Positions 1-12,771 of a DNA stretch of 64,000 bases are shown here, one piece after another. Source of the stretch: Paraphysomonas bandaiensis (Eukaryota; Chrysophyceae). The position numbers and the translations under genes were made by a program. The notes below the pieces were generated by a model, which searched no databases, had not been told where the DNA came from, and worked only from the letters and a program-made list of their open reading frames with translations. How positions within the stretch are numbered: position 1 is the stretch's first letter; each line of letters starts with the position of its first letter. The stretch covers positions 62,001 through 126,000 of the forward strand of contig CBFFRP010000011.1 in assembly GCA_965644295.1 (NCBI GenBank). Direction: 5' to 3'.

Positions 1-1
1 A

Positions 2-187
2 GGGCTACGTATCACAAAAGGACCACTTGTACTTTCAAAATCCCACAGCGGGGACGTGAAAAGTGGCAATGCTGCCGTAGTTGAAATAACGAAGAGCTTA
101 CTGCAGATGAATGCCTCTGACTTGCATACTGAGGAGGCTAAATTGCTCCGCGAACAGAGAGATATTGAAGATGTGCTCTTCTCTTGA
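2..187 (+). CDS. C-terminal end of an unidentified protein (5' part outside window)
   Basis: Frame 2 is open from the window edge to a TGA at 185-187 and gives 61 residues, ending in an acidic, helix-prone stretch (TEEAKLLREQRDIEDVLFS). The other two forward frames are not open in this way: frame 1 stops within the first 90 bases. The composition (balanced codons, higher GC than the AT-rich DNA that follows) supports real coding sequence. No family is recognised. It could also be the last exon of a gene with introns upstream. Confidence 0.55.
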   Translation, partial: GLRITKGPLVLSKSHSGDVKSGNAAVVEITKSLLQMNASDLHTEEAKLLREQRDIEDVLFS

Positions 188-877
188 CAGTGGTACACGT
201 ATTCATTTCTCTTTTCGTATTTGAGCAATAGATACTAATTATATAATGGATATCTTGTTTGTTATAGTTATGTACTGAGCTGTATTCCTCTGAATTTTTG
301 TGTATTTGTAATTATTAGTTTTCGATTGTATATTTTTCATTTACAATAATTCCAAGTAATGTATGTATTTTAAGATGATACCGTATGTATCGTTATTCTG
401 TGCTGTCAAGCTGAATAAGTAAACGTGTTTGAGCGATGTTTGTAGAAAGGTATGATAGAACTGTTGTGCACTGAAATACGAATCATATGAAAAGATTTTT
501 TCATGAAGAAACTAAAAGTATGCTGTAAAGCTTGAAGTGTTTCGAATGAAGGCTTATATGAAATATGAAGAATTTAGGAGAATCAATGAGATTATAGATA
601 TAATTGCAGAGCAAGGTTACGATATCGAAAACTAAATTTAACATAAGTCAAGAATGCAAGAATTCGGATATAAACATATTGATGACCTTCCGTGTGGCAT
701 TAATGCTCTATGGCTAGACTGGGTTGGATGGTTGGATAACCACTGTTCGTGTCCTGTTATCCACTGTTCATCAGAAAAATAACATAGCGCCCAAGTAGAA
801 AATAATCGAATGCTAACTCTGCAAAGTTTCGAAAAGTAATATAGAGTGACAAGGCTGAGTACTAAGTATATAATTTA

Positions 878-915
878 CAGGGCTGCGTAACAATTAATTG
901 AATTGCAGTTAATTT
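878..915 (+). repeat. hAT-like terminal motif, copy 1
   Basis: The sequence starts CAGGGCTGCGTAAC and continues into an AATTAATTG-rich segment. The same 14 bases occur in reverse orientation at 18567-18580, with a similar AATTAATTG-rich inner flank. A CAGGG start is typical of hAT-type terminal inverted repeats. No matching second end lies close by, so this is at best one end of a decayed or long element. Confidence 0.35.
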
Positions 916-1381
916 CATTTAAATTTCATGGAGTATACATCGAGCAATTAAATTGCAATAATTGTAATGTTTACTATTTAGTATATAGCCCTATAAAGTC
1001 TTCTCCAGTAAACTTCTCCAGCCTTAAAGTCAATATATATATATATAATAAGAACATATATATATATATCATCCATCATCACTATCATCATTATGTCTCA
1101 TTATCGATAATCATGTCTTTCTTTGTCTTTGAATGATTATGTAAATATCAATGATAAGCATGAATTGTCATAGTCATAATATATCGTATATGTATATATC
1201 TTCGTGTGAGTTATGGCAATAATAATAATAATAATAATATTCAATCTATGTTGCACAGATAGTATGTACAAACTTAAGCATATACAATAAAGAGCTTGTG
1301 GAATAGAATAACCTGATAGATTGGTTATTACATTACAAGTTAAAACGGCTTCATATTGACCGCACGAAACGATATAGTTAT

Positions 1382-1501
1382 ATTTAACCACGGGCAATAA
1401 GGAGGCTATATCGTCCCGCGCTCAAAATTTTGAAACGAGGGCGAAAAGCCCGAGTTTTATAATTTAGACAAGGGACGATACTCCTTATCCCTAGGTTAAA
1501 T
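1382..1501. mobile_element. about 120-bp foldback (MITE-like) element
   Basis: The two ends are imperfect inverted repeats. The left arm runs ATTTAACC..GGG..ATAAGGAG..ATCGTCCC (about 1382-1416). The right arm carries the reverse complement, GGGACGAT..CTCCTTAT..CCC..GGTTAAAT (about 1472-1501). The interior contains a GGGCGAAAAGCCC hairpin. There is no coding capacity. This is the structure of a tiny non-autonomous foldback transposon, or a transcribed hairpin. No clear target duplication is visible. Confidence 0.5.
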
Positions 1502-2733
1502 TGTAGCTTATCCTCATGACGTCGAAAAGTTAATATTAGATTGTATAGCTATTTGTAGCATGCTTGCTGTATTAAGAAATAGATGTTCCTTGATTAACAT
1601 TAAGAACACAAATGAGAACTCATATAGTTTCAAATGAATGATATGTATACTGTAAGTGTGATGATAAATGTAAACAGTTGAAGATGAAAGAGAGGCTTCT
1701 TATTGCCTTAATTAGCATCATCATCACATTTATATACAGCAGGCTTTACCTCTGCAAGTGCACCTGATCGAAAGATGTGTGTATGCTACGAAACACACAA
1801 TATCCTGAGAAGCATGATATGGCTCCAACCCTGAAAGAACTGGGTGCCACAGCTCCTAACCACCTATATAGCATTAGATATGGTACTTAAACTCTCCTGT
1901 AATATTCTTGAAGTTGTTTCGAAGTCCTGGATAAGAAGACAGGTCACTTGCACTGACCTCGTTATGATCTTCTATACAGCAGTCGAAGGATGGAATATAA
2001 CTTGGAGTTAGATGATCTGCTCTTGATATTTGGCTCATGATTGTGGTTTCTCTATAATTGTGTACTATAATGAAATCACGTACATTCGACTGTCATTATC
2101 ATAATGAAGATAGAAGTGAGCTTCTGTTCAACCGAATATTGAAGTTGAATGTATATATTTGCCCGGTGGTGATATGAGCGCCCTGTTGAGCCCAAATCAG
2201 GTCAAAAAAAAGCATTTTTTGAGACAAAATGGGGATAAGGACATAATAGAATTAGAACTTGGAAAGCATTAAGGACGATGGCCACTTATTACATAAATAT
2301 ATAAACGAATGATCTAGGGTGAGATATATCCACACTACACAATACACACTACTGCATATATATTCAAAATATCTAAACCGCAAATATTACAAAAGGCACT
2401 TAGCTTATGCAAAGCAAACTTCATTAAACGTATTCTAAATTACTTCAATATAACAAAAACAACAACAATGCTCCTTAAAAAATGATTAAAAAAATAATAG
2501 GAGCTAACTTGCTAAATACAGACCATGACGTTCCTATGTATGCAGGTCAGATACCTTCTCTAATTTCGCCGTGGTGTAGACAATCTCTGTGATGGTGACG
2601 TATTCTGAAATATTGGTAGTATCATAAGATGTTACACCAGAAAGAGTTATTTAACAAACCATATCATATTCAAACGACGCTCTTTTGTTCCTGTGCGAGT
2701 CGACATCATAATTAACGCTTTCGCTGTGCCTAC

Positions 2734-5700
2734 TCAGCAGCAAGCACAAATTGGCATATATGGAGCATAATATGAAAAACGGTACCTAGATGTATCGGAC
2801 CCGGAGTCTGATGGTGGAAGAACCCATGATGTTTTTTTACCAATATAGTCGACGTAGTATATATTTCCTTTTCCACTCACACGCCACGTCCATCCAGGTG
2901 GGAGTCTATGTCGTCGCCCGTCTAAATCTACATAGAAATTATTTGTTTCTGGTAGACTCATCCTGCAGACAACAACCCATCAGGTATTAAATGAATATAA
3001 TATTGGTATAGACGTACTCTGAGTATGCTATTGCCAGTGGATGGTCGGATGTCTTGAATGGCAGCAACTTAGGATTGGCCATCTGCGGGTTTCGCCCTTC
3101 ACTTTTTATGGCAATCTGACCAACTGAGTCGCCTAAAGTTCTCTCCTGTTGGCCAGCTTCACTTCCAAAGGTTATCAGCTCAGTGGTTTTTGATTCAGCC
3201 ATATTCTCTCCATTACATTGTGGAGAGCGATCACTATCATTGATCAATAGAGCAGTCTATATATGTCTACATGAAATTACTATATTCGATGCAGTGGGTA
3301 TACCTCCAAAACGTCTTTAGCTTCGTCATTGTGCTCCTGCGTCATCATATCAGCAGTGCCGACTTCCTCGTCGTACTCTCTACTTGGTAGCTTCCAGTGA
3401 GTTCGTTTAGTATTATGGTCAATATAGTATGGACGTCCGTCTTCTGTATAAGCTTTCTCCCACTTATGTGGTAAGACTTCAAGAAATCTTGACGAGCCCC
3501 GATAAATACGTTGACTTCTGAGCTTCTTTTTACTGTTACTTTTTTTAGTACTAACTGGGTCATACGCCACGTTCCGATTCTGTGGTTTAATCCATGTAAC
3601 TTCTTCGTTGTTGTGATCCACATAAAACACCCTCCCGTCCAAGCACTGTCTAGCTTCCCAACCAGTGGGTAAATCCCGGCATCTCATGAGTGTTGATGAT
3701 GCGTAGTCCTGGAATTATGCGTTTTACGATGAGCTAAAAATAACATAGAGCAACTACACCGCACCTCTGCACTCAAATTATTCTCTTCTGTCGAAATATG
3801 GCGGACAAAATTGGGATCAGCAAAAAACATAATATTGCTGAATATGCGCTGTAATTGCCATTACACACAACAGGACATATATGCGATTGAACTCTCACCG
3901 TCATATCTGACTCATTTAAATAGTCAAAGTAGTTCACATCATACACAGAGAAATCCTGTACAGAAACAATCAAAGATGCTCATCCTTTAATACAATATAT
4001 TTAACCTGCGGATCAACCTCTATTTCATCAAAGGAATTGGTTTTAATAGGACAGTATCCAACCGGAATGTGACTCAGATCACAGCAAATAAGGTGGGTCA
4101 GCAACTGTTTGCGATGCACATATGGAACATAAGCGGCACCATCAATTTCACGGAATGATATATTGGTGGTGTCGCGAGAAGTTTCTGAACGAGCCGTAAA
4201 GACTTCAACGATATGCTTAACCAGCTTGTACATTGCCCAGCAGAGGAGACCAAAGAAGGATAGATAGAATGCATACACATAGATTCGGACAATATCATAT
4301 CTTTCGTCGTCTTCAGTGCTCAGATACCTAAAGAAGGATCACAAAAGTAACAAATCTCGCCAGGCCACTTACGAGTAGTCGAAACTGAAATATTGTATCT
4401 TAGGAGACGTCAGTGCACACACTTCTTTAAATGGCCAATTCGCAAAGAAAAAAATAGAGATCCCCATGTGCCAAAATACAGAAAAAATGAAAAAGTATCT
4501 GGCAACAACTCCTAAGGATTCATTTATAGTAGGTTTTCGTCTCCATAATTTAAACAATGAGTACTTATCCACAAGGTAGGTAGAAATCATTGTAAACGAT
4601 ATGATAAACAATCCGGATGGTAATGGTACTGCATAAAAAAGACCCGTAAACACGGTTTTGAGGCAGTCAGTATACCGCTCAGCGAGAGTCCACTCAGCCC
4701 CCTGCCATTTGGCATTAAACTCAGCCTGCGTGCCATATAATGGGGCAACTGCATATCTCTGAAATGTGTCGAAGAAGTTACAGAGGCGGAACAATGGAGT
4801 GGCAAGAGCATCCGCGATTAAAATGTTTTGAATGGACTGTAGAGTCTCAAGTGCAAAAATGTCTTCATCGGGAGTTACCCAGTAAACAAAAAATGCACTG
4901 TTGATGCAACGCGCAATCACTAATTTTACAAGAATTGACTGTTGGAGTCGAGTCTCGGAGCTGTGCTTTTCCAACCTGACCCACACTTCACTGTTACAAT
5001 CATACACAGGTGCAAGGATACTCAATTCTCACCGGACAGTAATATTCTTTATTATCACTGGTAGACTTGAATTAATACCCGTAATGACAACAGCACTAGC
5101 AACACCTTCGTAATTGAAGTATGCCTAGACAGAGATGACATTAACGAAGTGAGTGAAATTGGAATTGCAACTTACAAATGAGACAATGTAAAAAGCTGCA
5201 TACATGACAGCTCCACAGAGGATATTACTGAGGCCCAAAAACATTAGGCGAATGCAAATCCCCATATCACTGTTTTCATAAATGATGTCTGACGGCTCAG
5301 GCGCCTTTCTCACATGTAACACCTATGTTGAATCGCTATTGAGAACCATAGAGGAATTATATGCAACACACTGTACCGTGTTGTGAAACGAAAGTGAGCG
5401 CAAATCACTCTTCTTGTTCAGCCACACATCTCTTTTACCTACACCACATTACAACATATGAGCCGAAACACATAATAAAACTACTGATTCTACCAACTGC
5501 CATTCTATTAATACAGGTAACCATAGACGCCTCAGAGTTGAACGTGACAAACACCTGCCAAAACGTGTCAGGAAATCAGCTTCATGACATATAGCAAGTA
5601 ACCTTCCAGGGCTTATAATCAAGTTTACTTAATCGTCTAATATCTTCATCAAGGCTTGACAGTCTTGTCTTCAAAGACTCTTGATCGTGAAGCAGCTTGC

Positions 5701-6719
5701 TGCTCTGTGTTACATAAGTTACTACAGATAGGAGTGTACGAATCACTGGTCCGCACCCTGAGCAAGTCAATGAAACGCCTCAGTATCGAGGGCAGCCGTG
5801 TTTCTCTTCCCTCCGATTGTGCAAGGCCATTAAGAGAGTTTAGAGTGACCTTTCGTGCAGCTACTGTCCGAAGAAGTTTGCCATTATCTTTGGCAACAGT
5901 CACGAGAACCACCTCTCCGAACTGTGAAAAGAAATCATGATATATCTTGGGATCGGTGATATCTTCTGGAGGATTTTGTATAACCACAGAGTAATCGGAC
6001 GTCGTTTGTTGGGCTTGATCAATTCTCTTCACGGTGTCATTGACAACTTTTTTCGCGCCTAGAGCAAGTACTGCCAGAAGACAGGTAAGGATTAGGTCCG
6101 ACAATCCTTGCCGTAAGAGACGTAGATCTTCTGCTTCAGCCCCGTACACACTGCCTTTAAGGTTCACTAGAGTCTGAACCAGATAGCGAGTTCCATTGGC
6201 ATCATATGGTGTGCGATAGGAAGGGCGAACATCATTATAGTTGGATACATTGTTGGTATTATAGTAAGTAAAGCATATGGGGTCAGATATATCGTCACCT
6301 GAAACAGATATCTGATGCTCTTTATTTTCATATATAGCAATTAATGAAATCAAACCACATATCATAAATAATAATGAAAATGCCTTCAAAGTTCTAAAAT
6401 ATAAACTGATTCCAATTCCAAATTCATCCAAAGCGGCTGATTTGGTATGAAAGAAATCATACAACTCCGCCACGTTTCCATGATCATCAAGTAGCTCTCC
6501 AGGATTCGCCAGACGATATCCAGTAGGTTGATTTTCGTCAGCTATACGACGGGGAAGAATAAGATTACGGTAGAGTCTCGCAGCCTGGTAACTAGGGGCT
6601 GTATATGAGGGGAGGGAATCAGAGTCCTCTGCCGCAGGGGGAGTTATTGGAAAACTAGTGGGAAAGAGATCGATATCTGTTGTACACTCTGAATCGGAAT
6701 TATTTGCTGCCCATGGCAT
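2734..6719 (-). CDS. OSCA/TMEM63 (CSC1)-like ion channel with three C-terminal WW domains
   Basis: Thirteen exons join in frame: 6719-5757, 5704-5603, 5554-5498, 5409-5377, 5322-5176, 5124-5033, 4990-4373, 4327-4006, 3955-3899, 3848-3765, 3708-3304, 3205-3018 and 2962-2734 (1,098 aa). The 33-nt exon 5409-5377 is the least certain. The N-terminal half has membrane segments near residues 107-130 and 206-222. The cytosolic domain of the 10TM channel family follows (DYSVVIQNPP, FVTFNSE, KAPEPSDIIYENSD). Exon 4990-4373 has the family core (ADALATPLFR, LAERYTD, PSGLFI, DKYSLFKLWRRKP), and exon 4327-4006 has YVPYVH and CDLSHIP. Such channels pass cations in response to membrane stretch. Instead of stopping near 3690, the frame crosses a 56-bp intron into WW domains at about residues 838-868, 904-934 and 1042-1072 (each with LPxxW, a YxVDH/YIDH-type centre and a second W). 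The alternative is a separate WW gene starting at 3687. The N-terminus holds an LPSY motif, a possible WW ligand. Confidence 0.75.
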
Positions 6720-7474
6720 TGTACGACATACACTCCGATTCCAGCTTAAGGCTCAACAATGAACAAACTAACGACCCCTTAACCCACACACTTAACTGCT
6801 AGAAAAAAACAATAACATACATACATACATACATACATACATACATACATACATACATACATACATACATACATACATACATACATACATACATACATAC
6901 ATACATACATACATACATACATACATACATACATACATACATACATACATACATACATACATACATACATACATACATACATACATACATACATACATAC
7001 ATACATACATACATACATACATACATACATACATACATACATACATACATACATACATACATACATACATACATACATACATACATACATACATACATAC
7101 ATACATACATACATACATACATACATACATACATACATACATACATACATACATACATACATACATACATACATACATACATACATACATACATACATAC
7201 ATACATACATACATACATACATACATACATACATACATACATACATACATACATACATACATACATACATACATACATACATACATACTGTACATACATA
7301 CATACATACATACATACATACATACATACATACATACATACATACATACATACATACATACATACATACATACATACATACATACATACATACATACATA
7401 CATACATACATACATACATACATACATACATACATACATACATACATACATACATACATACATACATACATACA

Positions 7475-7506
<32 letters not shown>

Positions 7507-7550
7507 GTAGTATATTCTGTTGATGCCTTCCATTTCTTTAATTCTCAACC
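6720..7550. promoter_or_regulatory. divergent intergenic region shared by channel and deaminase genes
   Basis: The starts of two oppositely transcribed genes (6719 minus, 7551 plus) are only 831 bp apart, so both promoters must lie here or overlap it. All but about 140 bp is a tetranucleotide repeat. No specific promoter element can be assigned. Confidence 0.4.
6815..7504. repeat. (ACAT)n microsatellite, about 690 bp
   Basis: This is about 172 copies of ACAT with one visible interruption (TACTGTAC near 7285-7292). Because 4 is not a multiple of 3, each strand is open in all frames as a repeated four-residue polypeptide, which is an artefact and not a gene. The array sits between divergent gene starts and is likely to vary in length. 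Confidence 0.97.
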
Positions 7551-9233
7551 ATGGCACCTAAACCACCCTTCCTACTCGCTCTAATCGCCTCAGTCATTCC
7601 CTCATGTCTGTGCTCCTCCTCTGTATTACATTACATGCAAGAGCGGTCATCGTTCATCTCTGTAGACGAGCAGCTGTCTATTAACTCAGCATGGGATCTA
7701 ACCGCTGAGGAAACCATTGCAGATAATGTATTAAATCACTTGAAATCAATCGATCAATCTCTTGATCCAGTTCCAGTTCAGTTTAACTTTGCAACTATGC
7801 AGTCGACTATAGACAGCAGTGGTCTATACGCTGCTCTGAGGACCCTCCCTAAGGGCTCTCTGCTACACAGTCATGATGTGTCCTCTCAGGATATGCATTT
7901 CTATATTAATGCCTCCTATATGAAGGGGTGTTTGTATAATACTGATACATCGAGTGCCGACTATGGGGCTCTTTCGTTCCAACCTGCGCCTATGTACGTC
8001 CCGATTGAATTGGTTCGAGAAAGCTGGTTAGTGTATTGCGTTTCTTATAGTACTTTAAATTAATATGTTTACTGTTGAAGGCCAACTGGCGTTGCTTCCT
8101 TTGACGAAGAACTATATCAGAACTTTACTCTTCTTCCTTATATGGATATTCCGGACACTACAGGAGATTTCTTATGGGAGAAATTTCAGCCAATATTTAG
8201 CCGTGTTGGTATGATGTATCGTTATGAGCCTGTGTTTCGAATGTACTATCAACGTATGTTTGATCAACTTTATAATGATGGTGTGATGCGATGGGAAATC
8301 CGCACCTCCCTAGATGGTTTGTACGATGATACCCGTTCTTATTCCCAACCCGAGACTATGCAAATTATCATCGACACTCTCAGGGAATGGCAAATGGAGG
8401 ACTACGATTCTCGTGGTGGGTTTAGTTTTGGTATAATAATGCAAGCCATGCGAGATGGGACAGTAGAAGAAGTTGTAGATGCTTTGGAGAATGCTTATTA
8501 TCTTCGGGAGCTCTTCCCTGATCACATAGTCGGTTTTGATCTAGTTGGACACGAAGACCCAGGAGAGACGCTTCTTCACTGGGCCCCGGTTCTGATTGAT
8601 GCTGAAGAAGCAATCATGCTGCGGCATAACTATTCTCACCGGTTGCCTTTCTTTTTTCATGCCGGTGAAAGTAATCGACTAGCCGTACAGGAGAATCTAG
8701 TTGACGCCGTTTTTCTAAATTCATCTCGTATTGGGCATGGCTTTGGTATACAGGAATTTCCTGCATTGTGGCCGTTGCTCAAGCAAAAGGGCGTGTTGGT
8801 TGAGTCTTGCCCTATATCGAACCAGGTTTTAGGACTGGTGGTAGACCAACGAAATCATCCTATAGGACAGATGCTTCATCATGCACTTACAGATTTCCTC
8901 CGTCCTGATAGACGTCTTCCTCCCGCTGTACAGGAATTGCTGGACTACGACAACAACATAGGGCATGTATTTGATAATATGATTATGTCTCCGTCACTAG
9001 CAGTTTCTATTAGTAACGATGACCCGGGATTCTGGGGAATAGATGCATTTGTGAGTTATGATTGGTATATTGCGGTCCTAGCTTGGGACCTGTCGTTATC
9101 TGCCATTAAACAAATGGCCATTGATTCCATTGTTCATTCAGCGATTCCAGCAAGGTCGCGGATAGATATGCTACAACGCTGGAGTACAGAATGGGACAAG
9201 TGGGTGAGTAGCCTGCGAGAGCTGGAAGTATGA
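7551..9233 (+). CDS. secreted adenosine deaminase, ADA2/ADGF (CECR1) family
   Basis: Two exons, 7551-8026 and 8081-9233, split by a 54-bp intron inside a Trp codon, give 542 aa. The start follows a good context (AACCATGG) and opens a signal peptide of about 21 residues (hydrophobic core FLLALIASVIP, then SCLC). Hydrolytic deamination of adenosine to inosine is indicated by the metal and catalytic motifs: HSH (H106, H108) in LPKGSLLHSHD, HAGE (H352, E355), RIGHG (H378) and SNDDPG (D473, D474). The ADGF-type N-terminal helical extension precedes the barrel. All key residues are present, so activity is expected outside the cell or in the endomembrane system, as in purine salvage or control of extracellular adenosine. 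It is divergent from the channel gene. Confidence 0.9.
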
Positions 9234-9956
9234 GATTCTAAATCATAGCAATTGCTTAATATTAAATGCTAGACTTCATGACGTACAATACAATAAGCCA
9301 CATATATATTGACCGTGGGTCAATTATCGAATAACTGCTGGCTTCTTTTATAAACGATAAAATATCTCTGGAAGTTATGTCTTTAAGTCTTTTGTATATG
9401 TTGAACTGACTCTAGTTAGAGAAGAAGTAGTATGATTATGATATATTATAGGTAGCGCTACTTAGAAAGGAAGAACTAGATAAGTTGGTGGGGCAGCACC
9501 ATATTAAGAATTAAGTATACCTTGAAACGTATATTTTGTTGAATTTTGCTTACTTGTAAGAACTTAAGAGCACTACTTTAAGTTTTATGAATGATGGCAG
9601 TACTTGAAGAAAACAGTAGTTATACTGTATCTACGGCTTCGAATTGAGAGGGAGAGCTAAATTAGTTCCGACTCTTTAACGCCTATTGCTGCTAATAATT
9701 AAGAACCGATCTTTGAGACAAGCAGGCAATGCCTCGAAAGATGTTCGAAACAAATACAAGGAGTATCTAGTCAAATGCCTCGAGAGGAAAGCCACTTGTA
9801 TCAGCTCAATTACGTTCCTATGTCGTAGTAGTCATCACTACTGACGATAATATAAAGCATAATAGATTATTTTATCCATTCATATCACGAATAACAACGA
9901 GCACACACAGAAGTAAAACAGAACAGCAACAAAACATTCAATCATCAGCATCCGAG
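9234..9956. other. intergenic stretch between convergent genes
   Basis: The stretch separates the 3' ends of the deaminase (+) and the ankyrin/TPR gene (-). I see only AT-rich DNA with short unconvincing frames and no RNA gene or repeat. Confidence 0.6.
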
Positions 9957-12771
9957 TCAAGGCTTGACTACTCGAATCTTACTTTCACCATACGCACTAA
10001 TATCTAAGGCACTAACATGGGGCACAGCGTCCGCTCCCGTATTAAAAGTAACTCGATTTCCACCAACTTTATTAGATTTTGATGAGAGAATATTCGTTGG
10101 ATCAATGTCTCCAGCTACAATAAGGTCTGTTAAAGCCACAAGTTTATAGCACTTCCCTGAAAGGCGTGTGGCTGCCTCGGGGTTGGTCTGTGTCAATCTA
10201 TCAAGCCGTCGACTAACTTCAGTCGCCTGAAGTCCTACCAACGAGAAATTCTTTTTGTCTGTAGGGTCCACCCCAATTTCCTTAACATCCTTCACCTTAG
10301 CGCGAGCATACTTGTTCATTTTCGAGAGTTCGATCTCTCGTTTTCTTGCACGCGCTTGTTTGTTTGTATTTGCAATTACTAGGTTCTTTCGTATAGTCAG
10401 TCGTAAACATTCGATCATACTGTGGACGGTCTCTGGATCTGCCTGTCCTAGTGTGCGTTCTTTAACAGTTGCTGTGTGATCCATTAACGCCAATGCCTCC
10501 TCATATTTACCTTGCCTGCAAAAATGCAATGAATCATACAACCACACACCTTACTGCGTACATAAAGATCGTAACCAGCATTTATACATTAAAGCACGCA
10601 TATATATACGACGACATCGATATAAAAACATCCTCAAACCTGTCAGCAGACTCCGACGCTATCTCCAGTAGAGGTGCCAAACTAGGAGGCTCCAAAAATG
10701 CTTCTGAATATTGGCTTTTCACGAGATCAATTGCCTCTCTCACGCAATTATCCACACGCACCAAGTACTGCTGATACGATGGTAACGTAGAATATACAGA
10801 TGCCGTAACTTGAAATGCGTTATCGGGTTGAGTGAATATCGAGGCATGTGGTGTGATGAGAGGTAAGGAGTTCTCACGACGTGCCCCGTTTCCATAACAT
10901 TGTGAATCCACCTGCTCCTGTACCCCAGTGGCAGATGGAGTACCGTCAGTTTGAGACTGCCCACGCAATACAGGAGCCGTCGAGACCATGTCTTTCATAT
11001 GTATACTCCCCTCACCCATGTGACTGACATTATTGTCCATAATATTCCTCTTGCCAGCATATATGGGTGGCAGTGGTACAGTTGCAGCTAAAGATGGTGA
11101 GACATCGGCATCCATAGTGCCCACAACAGCTGAGTTAGACATGCTGGCAATATATGCAGTTGCTTCCTCCTCTGTCATTTCAATATCACGTGACGAAAAA
11201 ATAGATGCTGCGTTGGCCATATCTCCTCCCGTTGTACAGGCCGTACTTCCATATAATTCCCCAAACGTGGATCCCGCACCCATATCGGAGTCAAGAGGTC
11301 CAGCAGATGTACTATTTCTATCAGCTAAAAAGAGCAATAATTGACAGTACCTCTTCAGAAGAGATATCCTCAAGTTGTCATCAAGATCATACAAAATCGT
11401 CAGCCCATCGGAAATCACAACTTCAGCAGGGGCATACTGACGATCTGCAATCAAAAACTCTGCTAGATCGTTACATACAGAGTATACAAATGAGGTACCC
11501 AGCTTCGTAGTTTTCACAGAATCATCAGATTTTCCGGCTACTACGACGCTGTTGTAAACACCTTGCAGAGCTGGCTTCGGCTTTCTCTGCTCAGTGAAAG
11601 CACGCTTCGCGGCTGTCCAACGCCTGCGTTTGGATTTGAGTGCTTCGGCATGAAATCCTTCCGCAATACACATTTCGGCTCGTTTCTCACATAGTCTCAA
11701 TTCGAGTCCGATTTCCATCCCAGAGCCGAAGCTGTGTGTTTGACCTGTTCCTTCAAGTCTTGTTGTTACCACGCGTAAGGATGGAGACATGGTGATCAGT
11801 ACTTCGTATGGTGTTGACATGTATTCTTCCGGTACTGCACTCAGATCTTCTTCAGGGCGTGGTGTTTCCTCCTTATGAGGAACAAGGTGTACCCAATTAG
11901 ATAACGTAGATACAACAGGATGATTCTTGTTTTGTGTTGCCAAATCCAATGCTGTGCTCCCATAGTTATCTACCGCTTCATATTCGGCACCCACTGCCAA
12001 TAGCTCCAATACCATCTCACGAGTACCATAGGCTGCAGCTAGATGGAGGGGCGTCCTTCCATCCTCTTCAATACGAGACCGCTCGTTAGCTCCCGCTTCA
12101 AGTAGAATTTTCATCACGTCCATGTGATTGTGCTTACACGCATAGTGTAGTGCCGTCATGCCATAATCAGGATCACGCTCATCCACATTGTCATGGGTTT
12201 TCAGATACCTTACCAACTCATCTGCTTTTCCCCTCATAGAAAGGTACCATATGGTCCAATACTCATCGCGTTTACATTTAATAGTTTCCATTTGCCATCG
12301 CAGCGTCCCTTCTTTTTTTATGGCCATTTTCTCAGTCGTTTCATCCAACTGGACTAAAGTCTTGACTAAAGCTTCATCTCGCTTTAACACCAAACGACTC
12401 AGTCGCTGTAACAACGTTTGAATTTCTAGTGTAACTTTAGCCTCTGGTCCATGCTCAAACTTCGCCTGCCAAGCAAGCAAAACATTCCATTTCGGCCATT
12501 CTGATTCAGGCATTGCACCCATTAAATGATCGCAATATTCAAACACTAGTTTCCTATAAGTTGAAGGTAAGCGTGGATTAGCCCATCGAACAACAAAAAA
12601 TATGCGCTCATGAAGTTCAGCGACTTTTTTTTTGGACTTAATTCGAATGTGAGTCAGACGAGATCGCTGCTTTTGTCGAAACTCTTTCAGTTCATTGTCC
12701 CACTCTCGTCTTTTTTTCTCTACACTCCAGTGCTCTGGAGCGAGAGGGGTGTCGTTTATCATATCTGTCAT
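9957..12771 (-). CDS. ankyrin-repeat protein with coiled-coil and TPR-like C-terminal region
   Basis: Two exons, 12771-10640 and 10515-9957, joined across a 124-bp intron within an Arg codon, give 896 aa. Residues about 15-175 are charged and helix-rich. About 203-292 are two to three ankyrin repeats (GMTALHYACKHNHMDVMKIL, GRTPLHLAAAYG, GSTALDLA). A long region follows, with a Ser/Thr-rich disordered part around 480-640. The second exon begins QGKYEEALALMD, the signature of a TPR helix, and ends in a basic segment. This architecture suggests a scaffold. No enzyme motif is seen and no specific orthologue is recognised. The exon join is supported by phase and by continuity of the TPR motif across the junction. 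Confidence 0.8.

Larger units (their letters stand above)
188..2733. other. AT-rich intergenic stretch
   Basis: I see no supportable gene in this 2.5-kb interval. It holds a transposon-terminus-like motif at 878-915, a short (AAT)n run near 1218-1238, TA-rich runs near 1040-1070, and a foldback element at 1382-1501, all described separately. The remaining open frames are short, AT-driven and unlike proteins. Confidence 0.6.

Noticed and set aside
2734-3687. A separate three-WW-domain gene starting at the ATG at 3687
   Set aside because: The upstream channel frame splices into this region in phase with consensus sites, so one fused gene is the simpler model. A separate gene remains possible.
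6779-7557. Three overlapping long frames of repeated Met-Tyr-Val-Cys on the minus strand
   Set aside because: They are the (ACAT)n microsatellite read in three frames; a four-base repeat without stops is open in every frame.
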